From: Verrucomicrobiota bacterium
GTDB taxonomy: Bacteria; Verrucomicrobiota; Verrucomicrobiia; Limisphaerales; UBA1100
NCBI GenBank assembly: GCA_015660155.1
Contig: DQLO01000161.1
Location: 1-12,482, forward strand
Length of the DNA stretch: 12,482 bases
Reading direction: 5' to 3'
Made by a program: the position numbers and the translations under genes
Shown: positions 1 to 5,273 of the stretch, one piece after another
Layout: each line of letters starts with the position of its first letter
Numbering within the stretch: the first letter of the stretch is position 1
Notes under the pieces: generated by a model
Database searches by the model: none
What the model saw: the letters and a program-made list of their open reading frames with translations, nothing else
Told to the model about the DNA's origin: nothing

Positions 1-101
1 GGCTCACGTTGCTCCGCAAACAAGCCGAGGCCGCAACCGAGGCCGCAACCGAGGCCGCAACCGTGGCCGCAACCGTGGCCGCAACCGTGGCCGCCAACTA
101 A
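1..101 (+). CDS. rpmC: Ribosomal protein L29, 3' end only (partial)
   Basis: The frame beginning at base 3 is open from the left edge to a TAA at 99-101 and encodes LTLLRKQ followed by a repetitive tail EAAT x3, VAAT x2, VAAN. The identity rests mainly on position: rpmC precedes rpsQ in nearly all S10 operons. The short LTLLRKQ segment also resembles the last helix of L29 (usual ending of the type ARIKTVLRER). L29 binds 23S rRNA near the exit of the peptide tunnel. The roughly 25-residue Ala/Glu/Thr tail is not part of the usual 60-70 residue family and comes from a 12-base tandem repeat. The gene ends 10 bases before rpsQ. Only about 32 codons are visible, so the call is probable rather than certain. 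The other two forward frames are also open across the repeat. Confidence 0.72.
   Translation, partial: LTLLRKQAEAATEAATEAATVAATVAATVAAN
27..98 (+). repeat. Six 12-base tandem repeats encoding the L29 tail
   Basis: Six consecutive 12-base units fill this stretch. Units 1-3 (27-62) are identical and read GAG GCC GCA ACC. Units 4-5 (63-86) are identical with GTG as first codon. Unit 6 (87-98) is GTG GCC GCC AAC. In the rpmC frame they encode EAAT, EAAT, EAAT, VAAT, VAAT, VAAN. Because the unit is a multiple of three, copy-number changes by slippage would lengthen or shorten the tail without a frameshift. The identical units indicate recent expansion, and the A-to-T change defining units 4-6 must have been copied along with the unit. 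Confidence 0.95.
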
Positions 102-111
102 TTTTATATCA

Positions 112-366
112 ATGAGCGAAACCCAGGAAAAACATCGCAAGGAACGCAGCGGCGAAGTCATCTCCAACAAGATGACCCAAACCATCGTGGTGCGCGTGAA
201 GCGCCGCATCAAGCATCCGCTGTACAAAAAAGTAATCACCAAGTTTAAGAAATATTACGTGCACGATGCCGAGAGCGTTGCCCAGCCGGGCAATCACGTG
301 CGCATCCGCGAAACCCGCCCCATCAGCAAGCTGAAACGCTGGGAGTTGGTGGAAGTAATTCGATAA
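112..366 (+). CDS. rpsQ: Ribosomal protein S17
   Basis: This 84-residue protein has the usual length of S17, a primary 16S-binding protein of the small subunit body with an OB fold. The segments GEVISNKMTQTIVV (14-27), the basic KRRIKHPLYKK and the RIRETRPISKLKRWELVEV ending are typical of the family. The ATG at 112 is preferred because it places the OB-fold start about 13 residues in, as in relatives. The same frame is open further upstream, but no better start is seen. No Shine-Dalgarno sequence is visible in the AT-rich spacer after rpmC, so translation probably depends on coupling or on an unstructured leader. It is followed by rplN after 15 bases. Confidence 0.97.
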   Translation: MSETQEKHRKERSGEVISNKMTQTIVVRVKRRIKHPLYKKVITKFKKYYVHDAESVAQPGNHVRIRETRPISKLKRWELVEVIR

Positions 367-381
367 ATAGAGGAAAGAAAT

Positions 382-747
382 ATGCTCCAACTTTGTTCAG
401 TTTGTGAAGTGGCCGATAACAGCGGCGCGAAGCGTGCCGCCATCATTGGCGTGCTCGGCGAGAGCAAGAGCTACGGCGAGATCGGCGACATCGTTAAGGC
501 CCACATCAAAGAAGCCGCGCCCGATGGGGCCGTAAAAAAAAGCGAGGTGGTGGACGCAGTGATCGTTCGCACCCGGAAAGCCATCCGCCGCAGCGATGGC
601 TCGTACCTGCGATTTGACAACAACGCGGTGGTCATTATTGACGCCGACAAAAACCCGCGCGGCACTCGCATCTTTGGCCCGGTGGCCCGCGAGCTGCGCG
701 AAAAGAAGTTCATGAAAATAATTTCCCTCGCCCCGGAGGTTCTATAA
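382..747 (+). CDS. rplN: Ribosomal protein L14
   Basis: This 121-residue protein matches the family length of about 122. L14 is a beta-barrel 23S rRNA-binding protein at the subunit interface, contacting h14 of 16S rRNA and L19. The VADNSGAK motif at residues 10-17, the GD-V-A-IKEA stretch, [26 protein letters not shown] and the [16 protein letters not shown] region are all in family order. A GAGGAA Shine-Dalgarno at 370-375 stands 6 bases before the ATG. The stop codon overlaps the rplX start by one base (TAATG), so the two are likely translationally coupled. The N-terminus (MLQLCSVCE) has two cysteines where most relatives have MIQ-x-x-T, a minor oddity. Confidence 0.98.
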   Translation: MLQLCSVCEVADNSGAKRAAIIGVLGESKSYGEIGDIVKAHIKEAAPDGAVKKSEVVDAVIVRTRKAIRRSDGSYLRFDNNAVVIIDADKNPRGTRIFGPVARELREKKFMKIISLAPEVL

Positions 748-1040
748 TGGCAACTCAAGGAAAGAAAAAGCAAAACCGCATTCGGCGCGATGACAAGGTG
801 CGCGTCCTCGCCGGCGAACACCGCGATGCCGAGGGCAAAGTCACCCGCATCCTCGCCGACAACAGTCGCGTGGAAGTAGAGATTGATGGCTTGGCTGAGG
901 ACGACATGATCGTGAAGCACCAAAAACGCAGCACTGAATTTCCGAACGGCACGCGCTTGCATTTGAACCCGACCATCCATATTTCCAATGTGATGAAGCT
1001 CGACCGTTGGAAAGCCCGTCAGCCAGTTGAAGGCAGTTAA
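747..1040 (+). CDS. rplX: Ribosomal protein L24, short C-terminus
   Basis: This 97-residue protein is L24, an early assembly initiator that binds the 5' end of 23S rRNA. The KOW motif is clear (IRRDDKVRVLAGEHRDAEGKV, about residues 12-32), followed by VKHQKRS and IHISNVMKLD. A GGAGG at 735-739 lies 7 bases before the ATG, one of the strongest Shine-Dalgarno sites here. It starts inside the rplN stop and ends one base before rplE. After the -SNV- strand the protein stops within about 17 residues. It lacks the GFRFEDGKKVR-type segment that closes most bacterial L24 proteins, while its N-terminus is about 8 residues longer. No frame continuing that segment was seen downstream, since rplE starts at once. 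Confidence 0.96.
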   Translation: MATQGKKKQNRIRRDDKVRVLAGEHRDAEGKVTRILADNSRVEVEIDGLAEDDMIVKHQKRSTEFPNGTRLHLNPTIHISNVMKLDRWKARQPVEGS

Positions 1041-1041
1041 A

Positions 1042-2169
1042 ATGAAACCCAGACTTTACAGCAAATACCACGACGAAGTGAAGCCGGCCCTGAAGAAGGA
1101 TCGGAATTACACGAACCTGCATCAAGTGCCGCGCATTGAGAAAATTATCGTGCACATGGGGCTGGACGCCACGCTGGAAAAATCCGCGCTGGAAGATGCG
1201 ATGAATGACATGAAGACCATCACCGGCCGCAAACCGGTGGTGAACCTCGCCCGCAAGAGTGTTTCGAATTTCAAGCTGCGCGAGGGCATGCCCATCGGCT
1301 GCCACGTCACGCTGCGCCGCGAGGTGATGTACGAGTTTCTCGATCGCCTCACCGCCGCCGCGCTGCCACGCATCCGTGACTTCCGCGGCATCAACCCGAA
1401 ATCCTTCGACGGGCAGGGGAATTACTCGATGGGCATCACCGAGCAATCCATTTTCCCGGAAATCGAGTTGGACAAAGTGAAGCGCACTCAGGGCATGGAC
1501 GTAACCATCGTGACCAGCGCCAACACCAACGACGAGGCGCTGGACTTGCTCACCCGCATGGGCATGCCGTTTGCCGGAAAAAAAGCCTTGGGTGCCGACG
1601 GCGAAGCAGAGGAAATTTCGAAAACCGACGAGGTGGCCGAACTTATTTTCACTGCCTGCAAGGGTGCGGGCACCGACGAGGAAGGCATCCGTAACGCCCT
1701 GTTCCAGTTGAGCAACCGCAAGGAGTGGGACGCCGTGGTGACCGCGTTCGCGGAGCGGCACTCTGATTTTTATGAAGGCGACATTATGAAATGCCTGGAC
1801 GGGGAGTTGAACGGCAAAGAGATGTCGCGTTTCGTGGTGGATCCGCTGCGCGGCAAGGGCATCGAGATTCTGGAAATTTCCAAGGTGGAAGACGTGGCTG
1901 ACCGCATCGCCGCCTCTTGCGAGGGTGCGGGTACCGATGAGGGGCGCATCACGGATGCTGTCTATCAAATCCAAAGCCGCGAGGAATGGGATGCGGCGGC
2001 GGCGGCGTTCTCGGAGCGGCACGATGAAGTTCATGGGGGCGATCTCATGAAATGTCTGACCGAGGAATTGAGCGAGGAAGAAATGGAAACGCACGTGCTC
2101 AAACCGTTGCGCGAGCGGGACATTAAAATTTTGGACGCCCCGGCGGCCGACAGCGATGACAGCAAATAA
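1042..2169 (+). CDS. rplE: Ribosomal protein L5 fused to two annexin-like repeats
   Basis: Residues 1-180 are a full L5: PALKKDRNYTNLHQVPRIEKIIVHMG, KPVVNLARKSVSNFKLREGMPIG, the RDFRGI-N-KSFDGQGNYSMGI signature, and the TSANTNDEALDLLTRMGMPF ending. L5 is usually about 179 residues; this protein has 375. It normally binds 5S rRNA and contacts the small subunit in the central protuberance. The extra part (about 190-375) holds two repeats of exactly 87 residues (194-280 and 281-367), with 41 of 87 positions identical by hand count. Both share C-x-GAGTDE, a REWD/KEWD segment, FxERH, GD(I/L)MKCL and EL-x(4)-EM. A-x-x-G-x-GTDE followed by D-x-x-x-L-x-x-EL-x-G resembles an annexin repeat. ATG 1042 is preferred over an in-frame TTG at 1027, with AAGG at 1030-1033 as ribosome site. 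Base composition matches the neighbours and no junction scar is visible. The L5 call is certain; the annexin resemblance is inferred. Confidence 0.97.
   Translation: MKPRLYSKYHDEVKPALKKDRNYTNLHQVPRIEKIIVHMGLDATLEKSALEDAMNDMKTITGRKPVVNLARKSVSNFKLREGMPIGCHVTLRREVMYEFLDRLTAAALPRIRDFRGINPKSFDGQGNYSMGITEQSIFPEIELDKVKRTQGMDVTIVTSANTNDEALDLLTRMGMPFAGKKALGADGEAEEISKTDEVAELIFTACKGAGTDEEGIRNALFQLSNRKEWDAVVTAFAERHSDFYEGDIMKCLDGELNGKEMSRFVVDPLRGKGIEILEISKVEDVADRIAASCEGAGTDEGRITDAVYQIQSREEWDAAAAAFSERHDEVHGGDLMKCLTEELSEEEMETHVLKPLRERDIKILDAPAADSDDSK
1621..2142 (+). repeat. Two diverged 261-base repeats in rplE (annexin-like units)
   Basis: Bases 1621-1881 and 1882-2142 encode L5 residues 194-280 and 281-367 and align without gaps. 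The GAGTDE motifs lie at residues 208-213 and 295-300, exactly 87 apart. Also in register are C206/C293, W229/W316, H240/H327 and C251/C338. At the DNA level the copies are clearly diverged, including many third-position changes, so the duplication is old and has been under protein-level selection. Helical periodicity with short loops suggests an all-alpha unit of four or five helices. Confidence 0.9.
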
Positions 2170-2187
2170 GTAAACAGGAATTTTAAT

Positions 2188-2457
2188 ATGGCCAAGAAAT
2201 CATGGATCGAACGGAACCAGCGCAAAGAGCGCACAGTGGTGAAATACGCCGAGCGGCGTAAGGAACTGAAAGCTGCGGGCGATTACGCCGGGCTGTCGCT
2301 CCTGCCGCGCAACGCCTCCCCCGTGCGGGTGGTCAACCGCTGCAACGTCACCGGACGCCGGCACGGCTTCATCCGTAAATTCGGCCTGAGCCGTATCTCC
2401 TTTCGTGAGGCGGCGCTGAGCGGGATGATCCCGGGCGTCACCAAGGCCAGTTGGTAA
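2188..2457 (+). CDS. rpsN: Ribosomal protein S14, 89-residue zinc-free form
   Basis: This 89-residue protein is S14 of the small-subunit head. The signature [25 protein letters not shown] (residues 51-75) and the PGVTKASW ending are diagnostic. It begins [13 protein letters not shown] and has a shortened linker around [17 protein letters not shown]. That makes it the 89-residue cysteine-poor type, distinct from the 101-residue E. coli form and the 61-residue zinc-ribbon form with four cysteines. The only cysteine is in NRCNVTG, so no zinc site is possible. AGGAA at 2176-2180 stands 7 bases before the ATG. It follows rplE by 18 bases and precedes rpsH by 12. Confidence 0.98.
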   Translation: MAKKSWIERNQRKERTVVKYAERRKELKAAGDYAGLSLLPRNASPVRVVNRCNVTGRRHGFIRKFGLSRISFREAALSGMIPGVTKASW

Positions 2458-2469
2458 CTATATAATACA

Positions 2470-2856
2470 ATGGATCCCGTCGCAGACATGCTCACCAGTA
2501 TTCGGAACGCCAATATGGCGACCAATCCGAATTGCTCCGTGCCCTATTCCAAGCTCAAGGAAAACGTGGCCCAAATCCTCAAAGAGGAAGGCTACATCAT
2601 CAGCTATCAGGTCATCGGTTCGGGCGTCATCAAACGCCTCGAGGTGTCCCTCAAATACATCGGCCGCAAGGGCGTGATCGAGGGCATCAAGAAAATCAGC
2701 AAACCCGGCCTGCGCCAGTACGTGGGTGCCGGCGAAATGCCACGGGTGCTTGGCGGTTTGGGCGTGGCGATTGTTTCCACGTCGCAAGGCGTGATGAGTG
2801 GCACCAGTGCGCGCGAAAAGAAAGTGGGCGGTGAAGTGCTGGCCCATGTTTGGTAA
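2470..2856 (+). CDS. rpsH: Ribosomal protein S8
   Basis: This 128-residue protein is S8, a primary 16S rRNA-binding protein (helix 21) and in E. coli the translational repressor of the spc operon. It opens DPVADMLTSIRNA and carries VPYSKLKENVAQILKEEGYI (about 24-43), IS-KPGLRQYVG, the GLGVAIVSTSQGVM segment and the VGGEVLAHVW ending. Between those last two, SGTSAREKK replaces the common TDKEARK form. The ATG at 2470 fits the family start closely. No Shine-Dalgarno sequence lies upstream; the spacer is AT-rich (it includes TATAAT), so an unstructured start may suffice. Whether S8 represses its own operon here cannot be told, as no obvious mimic of its rRNA site was identified by eye. Confidence 0.98.
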   Translation: MDPVADMLTSIRNANMATNPNCSVPYSKLKENVAQILKEEGYIISYQVIGSGVIKRLEVSLKYIGRKGVIEGIKKISKPGLRQYVGAGEMPRVLGGLGVAIVSTSQGVMSGTSAREKKVGGEVLAHVW

Positions 2857-2859
2857 AAA

Positions 2860-2889
2860 TTTTTAAGGAACTTTTTAAGGAAAACGACG
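2860..2889 (+). promoter_or_regulatory. Duplicated Shine-Dalgarno site before rplF
   Basis: The 11-base sequence TTTTTAAGGAA occurs twice, at 2860-2870 and 2872-2882, separated by one C. The second AAGGAA (2877-2882) is 7 bases from the rplF ATG, an ideal distance. The first is 19 bases away and too far to work directly on that start. A local duplication explains it; it might raise ribosome recruitment by offering a standby site. Confidence 0.75.
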
Positions 2890-3426
2890 ATGTCAAGAAT
2901 TGGTAAAATGCCCGTGCCCGTGCCGAGCACCGTGAAGGTGAATCTCAGCGGCCGCTCGATTTCGGTAGAAGGCCCCAAAGGCAAACTGCAGTTGGACCTC
3001 CCCGAGCGCACCGAAGCAAAGCTGGAAGGCGATCAAATTATCGTCACCCGCGAGAACGACGAGAAACGCTCCAAGGCCATGCACGGCCTCGCGCGCAGTC
3101 TCATCAACAACATGGTGGTGGGCGTGGACAAAGGGTTTGTCAAAAAACTCGAGATCCACGGCGTCGGTTTCAAGGCCGCCGTGCAGGGCCAGAAGCTCAA
3201 CCTGTTGCTCGGCTACTCGCACGACATCAATCACGAAATCCCGCAGGGCATCACGGTCACCGTAGAAAACAACACGAACGTGACCATCGAAGGCGCCGAC
3301 AAAGCCGTCGTCGGAAAAGTGGCCGCCGAAGTGCGCAGCTACTATCCGGTGGAGCCTTACAAGGGCAAAGGCGTGCGCTACAGCGACGAGCACGTCATCC
3401 GCAAACAAGGCAAACAAGTCCAATAA
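2890..3426 (+). CDS. rplF: Ribosomal protein L6
   Basis: This 178-residue protein matches L6 (about 177 residues), made of two related alpha/beta domains that bind the 23S sarcin-ricin region near the factor-binding site. The N-terminal SRIGKMPVPVPS, VEGPKGKL (about 28-35), the GVGFKAAVQGQKLNLLLGYSH segment starting domain 2, and the PYKGKGVRYSDEHVIRKQGK ending (156-175) are all family features. The ATG follows a duplicated AAGGAA ribosome site. The TAA stop leads directly into AAGGAA for rplR, giving tight coupling. Length, motifs and composition are ordinary; unlike several neighbours this protein has no tail. Confidence 0.98.
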   Translation: MSRIGKMPVPVPSTVKVNLSGRSISVEGPKGKLQLDLPERTEAKLEGDQIIVTRENDEKRSKAMHGLARSLINNMVVGVDKGFVKKLEIHGVGFKAAVQGQKLNLLLGYSHDINHEIPQGITVTVENNTNVTIEGADKAVVGKVAAEVRSYYPVEPYKGKGVRYSDEHVIRKQGKQVQ

Positions 3427-3438
3427 GGAAAATTTCCG

Positions 3439-4011
3439 ATGAGACCCGAACAGAAACGCAAGATTGTACAACGCCGCCGCTGGCGGATTCGCAAGAAACT
3501 CCACGGCACCGCCGCGCGTCCGCGCATGGCCGTTCGCTTTACCGAGCGCAACATTTACGTGCAATTCATCAACGATGACGAAGGCAGCACCCTCGCCTCC
3601 GCGTCCACGCGCCACAAAGCGCAGACCGGCCGCGAAACGCTTGCCGCCAACAAAGCTGGGGCCGAAGTGCTGGGCCAAGCCGCCGGCGAAGCCGCCAAGG
3701 CTGCTGGAATCAGCAAAGTAATTTTTGATCGTTGCGGTGCGCGCTACGTGCAGGATGGCAAAATTGACATCTTCGCCCACGCGGCCACCCGCGCCGGACT
3801 GGATTTTGGTCTCGATTTGGAAAAGAAAAAATCCAAGGCCAAGAAAGCCGCCAAGGAAGAAAAGGCCGAAAAGCCAAAGAAGGAAAAGAAAGCAAAGAAG
3901 GAAAAAAAGGCTGAAAAGCCTGAGGAGGCTGAAGTGACTGAGAAGACTGCGGAAACTGAAAAGGCTGAGCCTGCCAAAAATGGTGAAAAGGCTGAGGCCG
4001 CCGAAAAATAA
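3439..4011 (+). CDS. rplR: Ribosomal protein L18 with long Lys/Glu tail
   Basis: Residues 1-125 are L18, a 5S rRNA-binding protein of the central protuberance: RRRWRIRKKLHGTAARPRMAVRFTERNIYVQFINDD, then GISKVIFDRCGARY (90-103) and FAHAATRAGLDF near the expected end. L18 is usually about 117-120 residues; this one has 190. Residues 126-190 form a low-complexity tail, Lys-rich at first ([23 protein letters not shown]) and Glu-richer towards the end. It includes AKEEKAEKP, which also occurs in the S11 N-terminal extension, with 27 identical bases between the genes (3849-3875 and 8422-8448). AAGGAA at 3425-3430 lies 8 bases before the ATG and overlaps the rplF stop. The tail is probably disordered and rRNA- or protein-contacting; that is inference. 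Confidence 0.96.
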   Translation: MRPEQKRKIVQRRRWRIRKKLHGTAARPRMAVRFTERNIYVQFINDDEGSTLASASTRHKAQTGRETLAANKAGAEVLGQAAGEAAKAAGISKVIFDRCGARYVQDGKIDIFAHAATRAGLDFGLDLEKKKSKAKKAAKEEKAEKPKKEKKAKKEKKAEKPEEAEVTEKTAETEKAEPAKNGEKAEAAEK

Positions 4012-4038
4012 TTTAACCTGAAACAAACGACCATCAAC

Positions 4039-4749
4039 GTGGCAGAGGAAACAACAACCCCATCCGAGACCCCCGCAGCAGCCGCCCCCGTGGCAGCACC
4101 CGCAGCGGCCAATCCCGCACCCGCACCCGCAGCGGCCACCCCCGCGCCCGCGCGGCAAAATGATCGCGGCAATCGAGGCGGCGGTGGCGGACGTGGCCCC
4201 GGCGGCCCCGGAGGTCGTGGCGGCAATCGTCGTGGCGGTCCGCGCGAACGCCGTGCACCGGCCGTGGTGACGGATTCCGAAGGCAACGAGCTTACCGAGA
4301 AAGTGGTTTTCATCAATCGCTCCAGCAAAGTGGTGAAGGGCGGTCGGCGTTTTGGCTTTAGCGCGCTAGTCGTCACCGGCAATCGCAAGGGCGGCGTGGG
4401 CGTCGGCATCGGCAAAGCCCGCGAAGTGGTCACCGCCATTCAAAAAGGCAACGAGGATGCTCGCCGCGAAATGGTGAAAGTTTCCCTCAACGGTGCGACT
4501 TTGCCGCACGAGGTGTATTCGGTTTATGATGGCGCGCGTGTGTTGCTGCGCCCCGCCTCGCCCGGCACGGGAATCATCGCCGGCAAAACCGTTCGCGCCG
4601 TGCTCGAGAGCGCCGGCGTGCGCGATGTGCTCAGCAAATCACTCGGCTCCAATAATCCTGCCAATGTGGCCAAGGCGACTTTGCAGGCATTGCAAAGTTT
4701 GCGTCTGCGCGAAGACGTGTACAAAGCGCGCGGCAAAAAATTAGACTAA
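4039..4749 (+). CDS. rpsE: Ribosomal protein S5 with Pro/Ala and RGG extension
   Basis: Residues 83-236 are S5, a small-subunit protein important for decoding fidelity and mRNA unwinding: EKVVFINRSSKVVKGGRRFGFSALVV, GIGKAREVVTAIQK, LLRPASPGTGIIAGKTVRAVLE (169-190) and GSNNPANVAKAT. S5 usually begins about 10-20 residues before that core. Here about 80 residues precede it: an Ala/Pro stretch (about 12-38), then a Gly/Arg stretch (43-72) with RGG-type sequences and finally RERRAP. The start is GTG at 4039, 27 bases after rplR, with no clear Shine-Dalgarno sequence, so the exact N-terminus is the least certain part. Even a start later in the extension would leave an unusual N-terminus. No L30 gene follows; rplO comes next after 17 bases. 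Confidence 0.95.
   Translation: MAEETTTPSETPAAAAPVAAPAAANPAPAPAAATPAPARQNDRGNRGGGGGRGPGGPGGRGGNRRGGPRERRAPAVVTDSEGNELTEKVVFINRSSKVVKGGRRFGFSALVVTGNRKGGVGVGIGKAREVVTAIQKGNEDARREMVKVSLNGATLPHEVYSVYDGARVLLRPASPGTGIIAGKTVRAVLESAGVRDVLSKSLGSNNPANVAKATLQALQSLRLREDVYKARGKKLD
4096..4149 (+). repeat. 27-base direct repeat in the S5 Pro/Ala segment
   Basis: Sixteen identical bases occur at 4096-4111 and 4123-4138, a 27-base period. They encode the nonapeptides APAAANPAP and APAAATPAP (S5 residues 20-28 and 29-37). The repeat is in frame and explains part of the Pro/Ala extension by tandem duplication. Confidence 0.8.
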
Positions 4750-4766
4750 TTTAGGAGAAATTTATT

Positions 4767-5264
4767 ATGCGATTGCACGACCTTAAACCCCGACCCGGAG
4801 CCAAGACCCGCCGTAAGCGCGTGGGCCGTGGGCCCGGCAGCGGCCGGGGCAAAACCAGCACCCGAGGCCACAAGGGCCAAAACTCCCGCGCCGGCAGTAG
4901 CACCCGCGCCACCTTTGAAGGCGGCCAGATGCCTTACATCCGGCGGTTGCCGAAGCGGGGTTTCAATAATTTCGTTCATCGCATCGAATATCTGCCGGTG
5001 AATCTTGCCGAGCTCGAAACGCATTTTGATGATGGGGCCACGGTGGACGTGGCGGCAATCGTCGCCACGGGCCTGGCTAATGGTAAAGGCAGCGTGAAGG
5101 TGAAAATTTTAGGCACGGGTGAGTTGAAGAAAAAACTTACCGTGACCGCGCACAAATTCAGCGCCAAAGCCAAAGCCGCCATCGAAGCGGCGGGCGGAAG
5201 CTGCACTGCGCTTGTCGTAGCTAACGACGCCACTCCGGAAGAAAAACCGGCCACGGAGGAATAA
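4767..5264 (+). CDS. rplO: Ribosomal protein L15
   Basis: This 165-residue protein is L15, a late-assembly 23S-binding protein with an extended basic N-terminal arm. It has MRLHDLKPRPGAK, the GRGPGSGRGKTSTRGHKGQ-SRAG arm (about 20-43), FEGGQMP-IRRLPKRGF (50-66), the VNLAEL strand and a C-terminal domain with VKILGTGELKKKLTVTAHKFSAKAKAAIEAAGG. A good ribosome site, AGGAGA at 4753-4758, is 8 bases from the ATG. It is some 20 residues longer than the E. coli protein (144). About a dozen of these are an acidic C-terminal tail (DATPEEKPATEE), which echoes the tails on its neighbours. rpmD, normally upstream of rplO, is missing. Confidence 0.98.
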   Translation: MRLHDLKPRPGAKTRRKRVGRGPGSGRGKTSTRGHKGQNSRAGSSTRATFEGGQMPYIRRLPKRGFNNFVHRIEYLPVNLAELETHFDDGATVDVAAIVATGLANGKGSVKVKILGTGELKKKLTVTAHKFSAKAKAAIEAAGGSCTALVVANDATPEEKPATEE

Positions 5265-5273
5265 TCGCCCCTC

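Noticed and set aside
2..115. Second open frame over the 12-base repeat encoding RGRN repeats
   Set aside because: It is the same repeat read in another frame. It ends at a TGA overlapping the rpsQ ATG and has no L29-like sequence before the repeat.
1027..1041. TTG start at 1027 for rplE
   Set aside because: It overlaps the rplX end and adds five residues outside the L5 family start. ATG 1042 with AAGG upstream fits better.
841..2094. 417-codon open frame on the - strand opposite rplX/rplE
   Set aside because: It covers well-supported genes on the + strand, has no domain resemblance and arises from codon bias in GC-rich sequence. The similar 421-codon frame at 2893-4158 is rejected for the same reason.
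1609..2169. The L5 tail as a separate gene or horizontally acquired insert
   Set aside because: The frame is continuous with L5, no start or ribosome site is seen at the junction, and base composition and codon use look like the neighbours.
2461..2466. TATAAT just before rpsH, like a promoter -10 box
   Set aside because: It is 4 bases from the start codon, so transcription would begin at or inside the ATG. No -35 match is seen at the right distance, and the spacer is simply AT-rich.
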